The position numbers and the translations under genes were made by a program. A model generated the notes under the pieces. That model searched no databases. It worked only from the letters and a program-made list of their open reading frames with translations, and was not told the origin of the DNA. Of a stretch of DNA of 64,000 nucleotides, positions 46,869 to 55,950 are shown in pieces. Positions within the stretch are counted from its first letter, which is position 1, and each line of letters starts with the position of its first letter. Source of the stretch: Sorangium cellulosum (GTDB taxonomy: Bacteria > Myxococcota_A > Polyangia > Polyangiales > Polyangiaceae); the NCBI RefSeq assembly GCF_004135735.1, contig NZ_CP012670.1, forward strand, positions 1,426,001 to 1,490,000, written 5' to 3'.

Positions 46869-47239
46869 CAGGCCAGCTCGACACCGCCGTGCTCGTCACC
46901 GTGCTCGCCGGCGGGGCCATCTACCTGTGCCTCTCCCGCCGCTTCCTGCGGGTCCTGCTCGGCTTCTTGCTGCTCTCGAACGCGGCCAACCTGGTCGTGC
47001 TCTCCATGTCGGGCGATCCGACGGGGCGACGAGCGGCCATGGCTGGCTCGGAGGCCGCGTCGACGTCGGCGGTCGATCCGGTCCCCCAGGCGCTCATCCT
47101 GACGGCGATCGTCATTGGCTTCTCGGTCGCCGCGTACCTCACGGTGCTGCTCTACCGGATTTACGTCGACTCTGGCTCGGCCACGACGACCGGCCTCGAC
47201 GAGGCTGACGACGCCCCCGGCGAACAGGCTGCCCGATGA
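46865..47239 (+). CDS. mrpC: Mrp Na+/H+ antiporter subunit C
   Basis: A 124-residue NuoK-like membrane protein with three helices: AVLVTVLAGGAIYLCLSRR, VLLGFLLLSNAANLVVL and QALILTAIVIGFSVAAYLTVLLY. DPVPQALILTAIVI is the signature of MnhC. ATG 46865 overlaps the mrpA stop, and its stop overlaps the mrpD start (ATGA), so the subunits are coupled. Confidence 0.92.
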   Translation: MTGQLDTAVLVTVLAGGAIYLCLSRRFLRVLLGFLLLSNAANLVVLSMSGDPTGRRAAMAGSEAASTSAVDPVPQALILTAIVIGFSVAAYLTVLLYRIYVDSGSATTTGLDEADDAPGEQAAR

Positions 47240-48750
47240 ACTCGCTCGCTGCAGCGCCCATCGTCATCCCGCTCGCGGCGGCTCTGCTCGCGCTGCTCGT
47301 CCCGCGCCCGTCGGCCGGACGACGCATCGCCATCAGCCTCGTGCTCCTCGCGCTCCTCGGGTTCTCCCTGTGGCTCGTCGGCCATGCGCGGACCACGGGG
47401 CCCCTCGTGGTCAGCTTGGGTGGCTGGGTCGTGCCCTACGGCATCGTGCTCGTGGCCGACACCCTCGCGGCCATCATGCTCTGCCTCTCCTCGCTGGCGG
47501 GGCTCGCATGCGTGATCTACGGCTTCGCCGAGACGCCTCGGCGCGAGGAGCATCCCCTGCGGCTCCCTCTGCTCCTGCTCCTGATCACCGGCATCCACCT
47601 CTCGTTCCTCACGGGCGACCTGTTCAACCTCTTCGTCGCGTTCGAGGTCTTCCTGCTCGCGTCCTACGCGCTCATGACGCTCGAGGCCGACGCGCGCCGT
47701 TCCCGTCGAGCGTTGCCCTACGTGACGATCAACCTGCTCGGCAGCGCGCTCTTCCTCTGTGTCTGCGCCTTCGCGTACGGCCTCTTCGGCACGCTGAGCT
47801 TCGCGGAGATCGCCGTCCGGAGCTCGGCGATGGTCGGCGACGTCCGCCTCGATCTTCTCGGGCTGCTGTTTCTGCTGGTCTTCGCGATCAAGGCCGGGCT
47901 CTTCCCGCTCTACTACTGGCTGCCCATCAGCTACCCCGCGCTCCCGCCTCCCATCGCCGCCTTCTACGCGGGCATGCTGACCAAGGTCGGCGTCTACGTC
48001 CTGATCCGGATCTTCGGGACGGTCCTCCCCCCGGAGCTCACGTGGCTCCACGCGGCGATCGCCTGGGGCGCGGGGCTCACGATGGTGATCGGCGTGCTCG
48101 GCGCGGTCGCGCAGAACCGCGTTCAAGCCATCCTGTCCTATCACATCGTGAGCCAGGTCGGATACATGGCCCTGGCCGTCGGCCTGTTCTCGCCCTATGC
48201 GTTCATGGCGGCGATCTTCTACGTCATCCACCACATCGTCGTGAAGGCGGCGTTGTTCCTGGTGGGCGGCGTCATCCTGCGCGTGCAGGGCACCGATCAC
48301 CTGGACAGGACGGGAGGCCTCTGGGCAGCGACCCCCGGCCTGAGCGTCGTCTTCCTCCTGCAAGCGCTGTCCTTGGCCGGCCTGCCGCCGCTCAGCGGCT
48401 TCTGGGGCAAGTTCATGATCGTCAAGGAAGGCCTCGCTCAGGGACAATGGACGCTCGTCCTCCTCTCCCTGATCGCCAGCATCCTGACGTTGCTCAGCAT
48501 GCTCAAGATCTGGCTCGGCGCCTTCTGGAGGACGAAGCCCGAGGGCGCTCCCCTCGCGCTCACGCCCTCGAGCCGTCGCATGACGGCCGTCGTGGGGCTG
48601 CTCGCCGCGGTGTCCCTCGGCATAGGCCTGGGAGCGAGCCACTTCGTCACGATCGCCGAGCACGCGGCCCGGGAGACCCTCGACCGCACCGCCTACGTGA
48701 ACAGCGTCCGAGCGCTGAACGACCAGCCAGAGGAAGGCAAGCACCCATGA
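47236..48750 (+). CDS. mrpD: Mrp Na+/H+ antiporter subunit D
   Basis: A 504-residue NuoM/N-like proton channel subunit with about 14 helices. Conserved phrases include LFVAFEVFLLASYALMTLE, FAIKAGLFPLYYWLPISYPALPPPIAAFYAGMLTKVGVY and HHIVVKAALFLVGG, containing the Glu and Lys residues of antiporter-type subunits. ATG 47236 overlaps the mrpC stop; its own stop overlaps mrpE. Confidence 0.93.
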   Translation: MNSLAAAPIVIPLAAALLALLVPRPSAGRRIAISLVLLALLGFSLWLVGHARTTGPLVVSLGGWVVPYGIVLVADTLAAIMLCLSSLAGLACVIYGFAETPRREEHPLRLPLLLLLITGIHLSFLTGDLFNLFVAFEVFLLASYALMTLEADARRSRRALPYVTINLLGSALFLCVCAFAYGLFGTLSFAEIAVRSSAMVGDVRLDLLGLLFLLVFAIKAGLFPLYYWLPISYPALPPPIAAFYAGMLTKVGVYVLIRIFGTVLPPELTWLHAAIAWGAGLTMVIGVLGAVAQNRVQAILSYHIVSQVGYMALAVGLFSPYAFMAAIFYVIHHIVVKAALFLVGGVILRVQGTDHLDRTGGLWAATPGLSVVFLLQALSLAGLPPLSGFWGKFMIVKEGLAQGQWTLVLLSLIASILTLLSMLKIWLGAFWRTKPEGAPLALTPSSRRMTAVVGLLAAVSLGIGLGASHFVTIAEHAARETLDRTAYVNSVRALNDQPEEGKHP

Positions 48751-49115
48751 AAGCTCCGGCACCCCCTCCTCGAAGACGGCCCTTTCCGCTGCGCGTCCTG
48801 GGGTTCTTTCTGTTCCTTCTTTGCTTCCTGCGCGCGCTCGTCCTCGCCAACCTCCAGCTCGCCAGGTCTATCTTGTTCGAGAGGCGCGAGGACCTCGCGC
48901 CCGGGTTTCTCACGTATCCGGTCGAGCGGCTGTCGAAGCTGGAGATCCTCGTGCTCTCTCATTGCATCACGCTCACCCCCGGCACGACGACCGTGGAGAT
49001 CTCTCCCGACTTCACTCGGCTGGTCCTGCACGCCCTCGACGCTCGAGACGCAGAGGCCACGCTGCGCGGCATCCGGGACGAGCTCGAGGCCCCCATCCTC
49101 AGGTGGACCCGATGA
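48747..49115 (+). CDS. mrpE: Mrp Na+/H+ antiporter subunit E (short)
   Basis: A 122-residue MnhE. It has one main hydrophobic segment (LRVLGFFLFLLCFLRALVLANLQLA split over residues 16-40) and the conserved domain with LSKLEILVLSHCITLTPGTT. Typical MrpE is about 160 residues, with more N-terminal membrane segments, so this is a shortened form; the same position and coupling (ATGA with mrpD) argue that it is functional. Confidence 0.88.
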   Translation: MKAPAPPPRRRPFPLRVLGFFLFLLCFLRALVLANLQLARSILFERREDLAPGFLTYPVERLSKLEILVLSHCITLTPGTTTVEISPDFTRLVLHALDARDAEATLRGIRDELEAPILRWTR

Positions 49116-49414
49116 TGTTCGCGGACGTCGGCATGCTCGTCATCTGGGTGGCGCTGTTCGCGGCCATCGGCGCCGGTCTCTGGCGTCTGGGGAGGGGGCC
49201 CACCACGCTCGATCGCATGCTCGGGTTCGACATGATCACGATCACGGTCGTGGCCCTCGTGCTCGTCTTCTCGGCCGCGACGGGCTCCGCGGACTACATC
49301 GAGTTCGTGTTGATCCTGAGCGGGCTCGGCTTCCTGACGACGGTCGCCTACTTCTATTACTTGATGCACCTCGGCCCCGACGACGACGATTTCGATGCGC
49401 GGGAGCGGTCATGA
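49112..49414 (+). CDS. mrpF: Mrp Na+/H+ antiporter subunit F
   Basis: A 100-residue membrane protein with three helices. The signature RLGRGPTTLDRMLGFDMI lies after the first helix, as in MnhF. Two adjacent ATGs (49112, 49115) overlap the mrpE stop. The C-terminus is acidic (GPDDDDFDARE). Its stop overlaps the mrpG start. Confidence 0.9.
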   Translation: MMFADVGMLVIWVALFAAIGAGLWRLGRGPTTLDRMLGFDMITITVVALVLVFSAATGSADYIEFVLILSGLGFLTTVAYFYYLMHLGPDDDDFDARERS

Positions 49415-49707
49415 GCTGGACGGAAGCTCTGGGCACGGTGGTCATGTTCGGCGGCTGCTTCTTCGTCGTTGTCGCGGCGGTGGGGACGGTGAAGCTGCCC
49501 GACGTCTACTGTCGCTCTCATGCCCTCGGCAAGGCGATGACGCTCGGCATCATGCTGCTCTTGGTCGGCTACGGCCTGCGCGTCCCCGAGGCCTCCTGGC
49601 TCAAGCTCTCTCTCGTTCTGCTCTTCCAGCTCGTGACGATCCCGGTGGCGAGCCATCTCTTCTGCCTCGTCGCCTACCGGAAGGGAGTGCGTCGGTGGAC
49701 GAGCTGA
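49411..49707 (+). CDS. mrpG: Mrp Na+/H+ antiporter subunit G
   Basis: A 98-residue membrane protein with three helices and the MnhG signature GTVKLPDVYCRSHALGKAMTLG. It is the last gene of the operon; the next gene is convergent, 67 bp away, with only a short GTGGAG/CTCCAC repeat between them. Confidence 0.9.
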   Translation: MSWTEALGTVVMFGGCFFVVVAAVGTVKLPDVYCRSHALGKAMTLGIMLLLVGYGLRVPEASWLKLSLVLLFQLVTIPVASHLFCLVAYRKGVRRWTS

Positions 49708-49774
49708 ACGCCGGTTGAATCCAGCGGTGGAGCCTCCACGTGCTCGGCGCGCAGGGCTCACGCGCGGGCGGACG

Positions 49775-50863
49775 TCACTCCTCCTCCGCCGCGCCGTGCG
49801 CCAGCACCGTCTCTCCACCTCTCTTGCCAAGCTCGATGAGCCGGCAGGGCGTCGCCTTCCGGATCCGCTCCGCCAGCGGGCGGGAGTGCGTCGTGATCCA
49901 GAGCTGGCTCCGGGATGCCGCGTGCACGAGCAGATCCCCGAGCGGCCCGAGCAGATCCGGATGCAGGCTCGTCTCCGGCTCGTTCAGCGCCATCAGCAGC
50001 GGAGGCCTCGGGCTCAGCAGCGCCGCCAGGAGGCAGAGGTAGCGCGCCGTGCCGTCCGAGAACTCGCGGGCGTCGAGCGGCCGCGACATCCCCGGCAACC
50101 CGAGCTCGACCCGGAACCGCCCCCGCGTCGAGGAGACCTCGAGCGACGCGCCCGGGAACGCGCTGGCGACGGCCTCCTTCAAGGCGCCCCGGTCGCCGAT
50201 GTCGAGGATCGTCGCCAGCGCCGCGGCCAGATCGTGGCCATCGGTGCTGAGCACCGGCGTCCGCACCCCGACCTGCTCGACCCGCAACGGCGCGCCGGGG
50301 TCGGTCCGGAAGTGGTGATAGAACCGGAAGTTCATGAGCTGCTGCCGCACGGCCGAGAGCAACGGAAAGCGATGCGGCTCCACCACCTGCGACAGCACCG
50401 ACTCCGAGCCCCAGAGCGAGAAGGGAAAGGTCACGCGCTGGCCTTCCGCGTCGCGCGCGAAGGCCGAGCCCGCGGCCCGCTCCAGCATCGGCAGGCGGCG
50501 GCGCTTGTCGAGCAGCCAGAGCGTCTCTTCCTTGATGTCCGGGTCCAGCTCGAACGGCCCGCCAGGCGGCGGCGTCAGCCCGCACTGGAGCTCGTACACG
50601 AGCTCGTCGAGCCGCACCCGCAGCGTCATCCGCACCGGGCCCTTGCTGCGCTGGCCGGCCCAGAGCACCGACGGCATCCCGCCCTCCTCGGCCAGGGTGC
50701 GCGCGAAGCTCCCGCTCGCCGCGGCGCCGAGCAGCACCATGGTGCGGTAGAGGTTGGTCTTGCCGACGCCGTTCGGCCCGACGATGACATTGACCTGCGC
50801 GAGGGGGAGGGTCATCTCGCGGATCGAGCGATACCCGGCGACGTGGAGCTCCTGGACCGTCAT
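49775..50863 (-). CDS. Lone AAA_21/OLD-like ATPase
   Basis: A 362-residue ATPase similar in layout to the one inside the BREX operon: Walker A VGPNGVGKTN (about residues 29-38), EFSDGTARYLCLLAAL near 270 as ABC-signature region, Walker B LLMALNEPETSLHPDLL near 295 and TTHSRPLAERI after it. No TOPRIM or nuclease domain and no partner gene is present. Such solitary ATPases occur in defence and DNA-repair contexts; here it sits between the mrp operon (convergent) and a serine hydrolase gene. Start ATG 50863; the frame is open a little further upstream. Confidence 0.88.
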   Translation of the reverse strand: MTVQELHVAGYRSIREMTLPLAQVNVIVGPNGVGKTNLYRTMVLLGAAASGSFARTLAEEGGMPSVLWAGQRSKGPVRMTLRVRLDELVYELQCGLTPPPGGPFELDPDIKEETLWLLDKRRRLPMLERAAGSAFARDAEGQRVTFPFSLWGSESVLSQVVEPHRFPLLSAVRQQLMNFRFYHHFRTDPGAPLRVEQVGVRTPVLSTDGHDLAAALATILDIGDRGALKEAVASAFPGASLEVSSTRGRFRVELGLPGMSRPLDAREFSDGTARYLCLLAALLSPRPPLLMALNEPETSLHPDLLGPLGDLLVHAASRSQLWITTHSRPLAERIRKATPCRLIELGKRGGETVLAHGAAEEE

Positions 50864-51095
50864 CCCGCCCAGGATAGCCCATCGCGGCCACCCGCCACCC
50901 GCGCCGCGATCAGGGGTCGCGGCATCCTGTACGACGCCAACGCAATCGCGCGCCCGCCGGCGCCCCCACCTCGACGCCCGCGGCCGCCGCGGGCCGCGGC
51001 GCCGAGCCCGCGCTCGGCCGCCTGCGCCCGTCGCTCGATGCTCAGGTGTCCGCGAACGCGCGTGTCGGGCTCGCGGCGACCGAGCCTCGCCCGGC

Positions 51096-52310
51096 TCAGC
51101 GCATCATCAGGACATCCGACATGTCATCGACGATCCTGCGGGCGTCGCCGACCTCGAGGTTGACGAGCACGGTGATGGAAGCGTCGCTGTCGACCGCGTG
51201 ATAGGACGAGGACGTGAACCCCCAGATCCCGCCGTCATGCCCGTACTGGGGGCCGAGCTGGGAGCCACGGCGCGACAGCCCGAGCCCGTATCCGGTGACG
51301 TCGCCCAGCCTCGCGTCCATCCAGGTGGTCATCTCCGCGAGCTCGGCTGGGCCGAGCAGCTCACCGTCGAGCACCTTGCGGTAGAAGCGCGTGAGGTCCT
51401 CGGTCGTCGAGACCAGGGCGCCCGCGGTGCCGGCCGCCGACGGATCCGCCGCGGAGGTTGTGTCGACGAGCTTCCCCCGGTCAATCCCGTAGCCGCGCAC
51501 GAGGCCCGGCAGGGCCGCCTCGGCGCCGTCGAGGTAGGTGCGCGCGAGCCCTGCCGGCTCGAGGATCCGGGCGCGGAGCAGCTCGCCGACGGGCTCCCCC
51601 GACGCGGCTTCGAGGATCAGACCCGCGATGATGTAGTTGGTGTTGGAGTAAGCGAAGCCCTGCCCAGGCGCGAAATACGGCGGATGCGACGCGGCGACCT
51701 CGATGAGCTCCCGGGGCGTCCACGCGCGCTCTGGATCGGAGAGGGCCGCGGACCAGAACTCGTCGCTCTGCGTGAAATCGTAGATACCGCTCGTGTGGTT
51801 CAGGATCTGCCGGACGGAGATCTGCTCGCCGTCGGGGACGCCCTCCACGTACCTGGAGACGCCATCGTCGAGCGACAGGCGGCCTTCGGCGCGCAGCATC
51901 AGCGCCAGCGTCGCCATGAAGGTCTTGGTGATGCTCCCTACCCGGAAGAGGTCATCGGGTCGCATGGGGACCTTCGCCTCTGCGTCCGCGATCCCGGAGG
52001 CGCCGCGCCAGCTGCACGCGCCGAGGCGCACGGCGGCGGCGGCGCCTGGGAGCCCCTGATCCGCCACGGCCGCGTCGAGCGCGGCCTGGAGCTCGGCCGA
52101 GACCTCGTCGCAATCGACGCTCGTCCCGCCGCCAGCGCCTCCGGCGCCGGCGGCCCTTGCTTCACCGCGCTCGATTCCATCGCTCCTGCCGCCCTCACCA
52201 ATCGAGGTGGCCTCTGCCTGAAGCGACGCGAGCGAGGAGCTGCCGCACCCGGCGAGCAGAGCGGCCCCGGCGCAGGCGAACAAAGCGGTCCGCTGCAAAA
52301 CACGGCTCAT
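51096..52310 (-). CDS. Class C beta-lactamase-like serine hydrolase, lipoprotein
   Basis: A 404-residue protein from ATG 52310. The N-terminus is a lipoprotein signal (RTALFACAGAALLAGC), followed by a low-complexity linker and a beta-lactamase/penicillin-binding-type domain: SITK (SxxK nucleophile, about residue 122), YSNTNY (YxN, about 220) and HDGG (third motif, about 357). It probably acts in the periplasm or at the outer membrane as a peptidase or esterase on peptidoglycan or small molecules; resistance function cannot be concluded. An alternative start at 52334 would weaken the signal peptide. Confidence 0.88.
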   Translation of the reverse strand: MSRVLQRTALFACAGAALLAGCGSSSLASLQAEATSIGEGGRSDGIERGEARAAGAGGAGGGTSVDCDEVSAELQAALDAAVADQGLPGAAAAVRLGACSWRGASGIADAEAKVPMRPDDLFRVGSITKTFMATLALMLRAEGRLSLDDGVSRYVEGVPDGEQISVRQILNHTSGIYDFTQSDEFWSAALSDPERAWTPRELIEVAASHPPYFAPGQGFAYSNTNYIIAGLILEAASGEPVGELLRARILEPAGLARTYLDGAEAALPGLVRGYGIDRGKLVDTTSAADPSAAGTAGALVSTTEDLTRFYRKVLDGELLGPAELAEMTTWMDARLGDVTGYGLGLSRRGSQLGPQYGHDGGIWGFTSSSYHAVDSDASITVLVNLEVGDARRIVDDMSDVLMMR

Positions 52311-52701
52311 CGATCCGATCTCCACGATCCCCAATGAAGTTCACTGCTGCGCTCCGCCGTGCTGCTCCAGAGAGCGTCGCAGGGCGGCGCTGCGAAGGCG
52401 CGCATCAACGCGCAGGTGGTCTGAGGGTGTCAAGACGCGCGGACGATGACGGTGCTCTCCCCGACACGATCACAGCAATGCCAGCCGCGAGCGGCTCCGC
52501 CGCGGTAGGCCGCGTCACCTCGATCCCCCTCGTCCCCGGCATCGGCCACATCATGCCAAGAGAGGCCGGCAGCGGAGCCGAGCGCATGGACGGTAGACCC
52601 GAGCTGGGTGACCGTGCGGCGCTGGTCGACGACCCGGCGGCGCGTCGGAGCGCCCAGCGTCCGAGAGACATCGAGTTGCACGGTGGCGCCCGTGGCGCAC
52701 A
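52311..52701. other. Gene-poor stretch with possible SRPBCC remnant
   Basis: On the minus strand, fragments in two frames (ATVQLDVSRTLGAPTRRR and GTRGIEVTRPTAAEPLAAGI) resemble pieces of an SRPBCC protein interrupted by frameshifts. It would have been the gene after the AraC regulator. No intact gene is seen. Confidence 0.3.
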
Positions 52702-53625
52702 TCAAGCAGGCGTGGCCAGGCGGCTCGCCATGTACCGCGCGGGCGACGCCCCGAGCGCTTTGCGAAACATGGTCACGAAGCTGCTCGCGCTCTCGTAGCC
52801 GAGGTCCCGCGCCACGCTCTGCACGGTCGCGCCGCGGGAGAGCTTCTGGATGGCCAGGATGATGTGGAGCTGCTGGCGCCAGCGGCCGAAGCTCAAGCCC
52901 GTCTCCTCGACCAGGAGACGGTTCAAGGTGCGCTCGCTGACGCCGATTCGCCTCGCCCACGCCTTCGTCGTCGCGCCGCTCGCCGGATCGGCGGTCATCG
53001 CATCCACCAGACGACGGAGCCGCGGATCGATCGGCATCGGCAAGCGATGCTTCTCGATCGAGACCGTCGCGAGCTCGTCGAGGAGCACGCTCATGAGGCG
53101 CGCGTCCGGTCCCTCGAGATCGTAGAGCGCGGGGCGCGTCGCGAGGCGCAGCAAGAGCTCGCGGAAGAGCGGCGTCACCGACACCGCGCAGCAATCCTGC
53201 GGCAGGTTCGGCGCCGCGCCGGGCTCGACGAAGACGCAGTAGCCCTCGAGCGGCGCGCGCGCGCGGATCCGGTGCGTCACCGACGCGGGGATCCACAGCG
53301 CCGATCGCGGCGGCACGATCCAGAGAGCGCTCGACGCCTCGCAGATCATCTCTCCGCGCACCAGGTACACGAGCTGCGATTCGCGGTGCGCGTGAGGCTC
53401 GCTCTCGAGCCCACCGCTCGCCATGCTGAGCCCGATCGCGTTCGCCGGCCGCGCGACCGCGGTCCTCCAGCGCCCACGCGCATCGAGCACGAAACGGCTC
53501 GCGAGCGACTCGAACGACGCCGCCGCGCCGCGGGGCTCGTTCGCCACCTGGACGTCTCCGTGAACCGTCCAGCCCGTCGGATGCGCAATCCGGGGCGCCC
53601 TCGAGCCCCGCCGCCTCGCTGCCAT
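52702..53625 (-). CDS. AraC family transcriptional regulator
   Basis: A 307-residue regulator with an N-terminal cupin domain (HRESQLVYLVRGEMICEASS, WIVPPRSALWIPASVTHRIR) and a C-terminal pair of HTH motifs (KAWARRIGVSERTLNRLLVEETGLSF; VQSVARDLGYESASSFVTMFRKALG). This belongs to the AraC_N/cupin_2 group. Start ATG 53625 is preferred; a TTG at 53661 would add 12 residues. A 10-bp palindrome ATTGCGCAAT lies upstream at 53653-53662 and could be an autoregulatory site. Confidence 0.88.
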   Translation of the reverse strand: MAARRRGSRAPRIAHPTGWTVHGDVQVANEPRGAAASFESLASRFVLDARGRWRTAVARPANAIGLSMASGGLESEPHAHRESQLVYLVRGEMICEASSALWIVPPRSALWIPASVTHRIRARAPLEGYCVFVEPGAAPNLPQDCCAVSVTPLFRELLLRLATRPALYDLEGPDARLMSVLLDELATVSIEKHRLPMPIDPRLRRLVDAMTADPASGATTKAWARRIGVSERTLNRLLVEETGLSFGRWRQQLHIILAIQKLSRGATVQSVARDLGYESASSFVTMFRKALGASPARYMASRLATPA

Positions 53626-53760
53626 GTCCGTTTTGATAAATAAATTGTCCTGATTGCGCAATGCGGTCGACGGCGTCGACTGCTACGTTCTCCTCGACGC
53701 CGCCGCCCTCACCAATGCTCCGGTGTTCCGCGCTGGAGGCAATGCCTGCGAGGAGGGCGA

Positions 53761-54543
53761 GTGAACGCTCCGAGAACGTGTGTCCTTGACCCGAGGCCGA
53801 CCATGAAGTCCGATCCCATCGCCGTCCTGCCCGATGAACGGGTGCGCGCCGTGCTGCGGCGCCTCCACGACGAGGCCGACCGGCAGGTGCCGGGTGTCCT
53901 CCTCCACTTGCTGCCGAAGCTGCCGCGGATGCTCCTCGGCCGCCGCGTCGACGCTGCGGGCACGGAGCTCGACTTCGCCGACAAGTACCTCGCGCTCGGG
54001 CGCGACCAGGGCGCCTTCTGCTACCTGACGGCGCGGGCGCTCCGCGCCAGGACGATCGTCGAGTTCGGCACGTCCTTCGGCGTCTCGACGCTGTGGCTGG
54101 CGGCGGCGGTGCGCGACAACGGAGGCGGCCGCGTCATCGGCACCGAGCTCGTGCCGGAGAAGGCGCGGCGCGCGCAGGCGAACCTGGAGGAGGCGGGGCT
54201 CGCGTCCTTCGCCGAGATCCGCGTGGGGGACGCGACGGAGACGCTGCGGGCGGACCTCGGCGAGGTGGACTTCATGCTCAACGATGGGTTTCCCCTGCGG
54301 GCGCTCGACGTGCTGAAGCTCGTCGCCTCGGCCCTGCGTCCGGGCGCCGTGGTGGTGACCGACAACGTCGGTGTCTTCAAGGCCGATTATCGCGACTACG
54401 TCGCCTACGTGCGTGATCCGCGCCACGGCTTCGCGTCGATGACGGTGCCCTTCCGCTCGGGCACCGAGTACTCGGTTCGACAGCCGGCGCGCCCGGGCGA
54501 GCGCGGCGTCAGGCCGACAGCGCCTCGGCCATGTGATCCATGA
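53761..54543 (+). CDS. Class I SAM-dependent O-methyltransferase (family 3 type)
   Basis: A 260-residue methyltransferase. The SAM-binding motif IVEFGTSFGVSTLWLAAAV lies near residue 100, and later RVIGTELVPEKARRAQANL, DFMLNDGFPLRALDVLKLV and AVVVTDNVGVF follow the order of catechol-type O-methyltransferases. The substrate is unknown. GTG 53761 has AGGAGG 6 nt upstream; ATG 53803 with GAGG is an alternative that would remove 14 residues not conserved in the fold. The residues after EYSVR are probably a non-conserved extension overlapping the LysR remnant. Confidence 0.87.
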   Translation: MNAPRTCVLDPRPTMKSDPIAVLPDERVRAVLRRLHDEADRQVPGVLLHLLPKLPRMLLGRRVDAAGTELDFADKYLALGRDQGAFCYLTARALRARTIVEFGTSFGVSTLWLAAAVRDNGGGRVIGTELVPEKARRAQANLEEAGLASFAEIRVGDATETLRADLGEVDFMLNDGFPLRALDVLKLVASALRPGAVVVTDNVGVFKADYRDYVAYVRDPRHGFASMTVPFRSGTEYSVRQPARPGERGVRPTAPRPCDP

Positions 54544-54690
54544 ACGCGCGGATGCGGTTCACGTTCTTCAGCTCGGGGAGCGTGAGCAGCCAGAGGTCGC
54601 GGTCGTATGCCGGGTCGATCGGGCCGATGCGCGCGCCCGGCACGTTCGCCGCCAGCCACGCGTCGAGCCGCTCATCGTGGTCCTGGCCAC
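54509..54690 (-). pseudogene. LysR-type regulator C-terminal remnant
   Basis: The minus strand encodes ERLDAWLAANVPGARIGPID and continues to LWLLTLPELKNVNRIRAFMD before a stop at 54509. This is the end of the LysR substrate-binding domain (typical NxxRIRAFMDHxAE). The DNA-binding domain and most of the protein are gone. The remnant overlaps the 3' end of the O-methyltransferase gene. Confidence 0.65.
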
Positions 54691-54800
54691 CCGGTGGAAG
54701 CCGCGCCCCGCGAGCGAGGCGCGGGCCCGAGGCCCCGGCGCCCCGCGGACGAGCGGCGCCACATAGCCTGTTGATTTTACTGCAAGTTCGCCAAGAATGG

Positions 54801-54835
54801 CGACCCGGCCGGAGAGCACTTCCTCGGCCGGGTCG
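54801..54835. terminator. Perfect 11-bp hairpin upstream of the YciI-like gene
   Basis: CGACCCGGCCG (54801-54811) pairs perfectly with CGGCCGGGTCG (54825-54835) around a 13-nt loop. It lies in the otherwise gene-free gap 54700-54912 and could end transcription from the left or act in the leader of the next gene. Confidence 0.5.
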
Positions 54836-54912
54836 ATCTCGTCCAGCGTCACACGTCGCCTGTGTGAACAACCCCACCGGCGTCCCCGGCGCCCCAGCGA
54901 AAGGACACGACG

Positions 54913-55347
54913 ATGAAGGTCATGGTGATCGTGAAGGCAACGAAGAACAGCGAGGCGGGCGTCATGCCGAGCGAGGAGCTCCTGACCGCGATGGGCAGGT
55001 ACAACGAGGAGCTCGTCAAGGCCGGCGTCATGGTCGCGGGCGACGGCCTCCACCCGAGCGCGAAGGGCAAGCGCGTCCGGTTCTCCGGGAACCAGCGCAG
55101 CGTCATCGACGGTCCGTTCACCGAGACGAAGGAGCTCATCGCCGGCTACTGGATCTGGCAGGTCCGGTCGATGGAGGAGGCCGTCGCGTGGGCGCGTCGC
55201 TGCCCCGATCCGATGCCGGGCGAGGAGGCCGAGCTCGAGCTCCGCCCGATCTTCGAGGCGGACGACTTCGGCGAGGCGCTCACCCCGGAGCTCCGCGCGC
55301 AGGAGGAGCGCCTCCGCGCAGAGGTCGAGCGGCAGCAGAAGGCGTAG
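54913..55347 (+). CDS. YciI-like/DGPF-domain protein
   Basis: A 144-residue protein of the YCII-related (DGPF) family: MKVMVIVKATKNSEAG at the start, and the signature VIDGPFTETKELIAGYWIWQV near residues 60-80. Such dimeric alpha+beta barrel proteins often accompany ECF sigma factors; none is nearby. AAAGGA lies 7 nt before ATG 54913. Function uncertain. Confidence 0.88.
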   Translation: MKVMVIVKATKNSEAGVMPSEELLTAMGRYNEELVKAGVMVAGDGLHPSAKGKRVRFSGNQRSVIDGPFTETKELIAGYWIWQVRSMEEAVAWARRCPDPMPGEEAELELRPIFEADDFGEALTPELRAQEERLRAEVERQQKA

Positions 55348-55424
55348 GCCGCGGGCGGGGCGTCGAGGACCGCGGCCAGCGAGAGCGGGCCGAACGCTCC
55401 GAGGCCATGGGTCGATGACCCGAC

Positions 55425-55919
55425 TCACGCCTCGCCGTCCTGCGCACCCTGCCTCTTGACCACGCTGATCTCGCCGTCCGCCTCGAGGCAGGCAGAGCGC
55501 ACCAGGGCGATGTCCGTGATCCCTTGCCTGCGGAGGGCCGCCTGCAATTCCTCCTCGGTGACCATCTCCCGGCGCATGTTCCCCCACTGCGGGCAGCCGT
55601 CTCGGACGAGGGTCGTCTGCCTGTCGCGCAGGCAACGCCGAAAGAAGGGGACGCGGAACTCCAGGAGGTCGATCACGTAGCCCCAGCCGACGATGAGCGC
55701 GATCATGAGCAAGATGTCCGCGGGCGAGGTCGCTCCGTTCATAATGCCGTCGGCGGCCATACCGCCGATGAGAACGAGGGCGAGCATGTCGTTCGGTGAG
55801 AGATGTCCGGTGCGTCGCTTGGGGATGAGGCGGATCACGACGACGAGGGCGAAATAGATGAGCGTCGTGCGCGAGGCGATCTCCCAGAGAGGCTTGGAGA
55901 AACCGAAGATCCCTTCCAT
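55425..55919 (-). CDS. DUF421 membrane protein (YetF/YcaP type)
   Basis: A 164-residue protein with two to three N-terminal membrane helices (TLIYFALVVVIRLI, MLALVLIGGMAADGIM, ILLMIALIVGWGYVIDLLEF) followed by the DUF421 cytoplasmic domain (LVRDGCPQWGNMRREMVTEEELQAALRRQG, split here for reading). Family members are inner-membrane proteins of unknown function. The start at ATG 55919 gives the family N-terminus. The deaminase gene lies 31 bp upstream on the same strand, so the two may be co-transcribed. Confidence 0.85.
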   Translation of the reverse strand: MEGIFGFSKPLWEIASRTTLIYFALVVVIRLIPKRRTGHLSPNDMLALVLIGGMAADGIMNGATSPADILLMIALIVGWGYVIDLLEFRVPFFRRCLRDRQTTLVRDGCPQWGNMRREMVTEEELQAALRRQGITDIALVRSACLEADGEISVVKRQGAQDGEA

Positions 55920-55950
55920 GGGCGTCCTCCCGCCGGTACGGCCACGCGCG

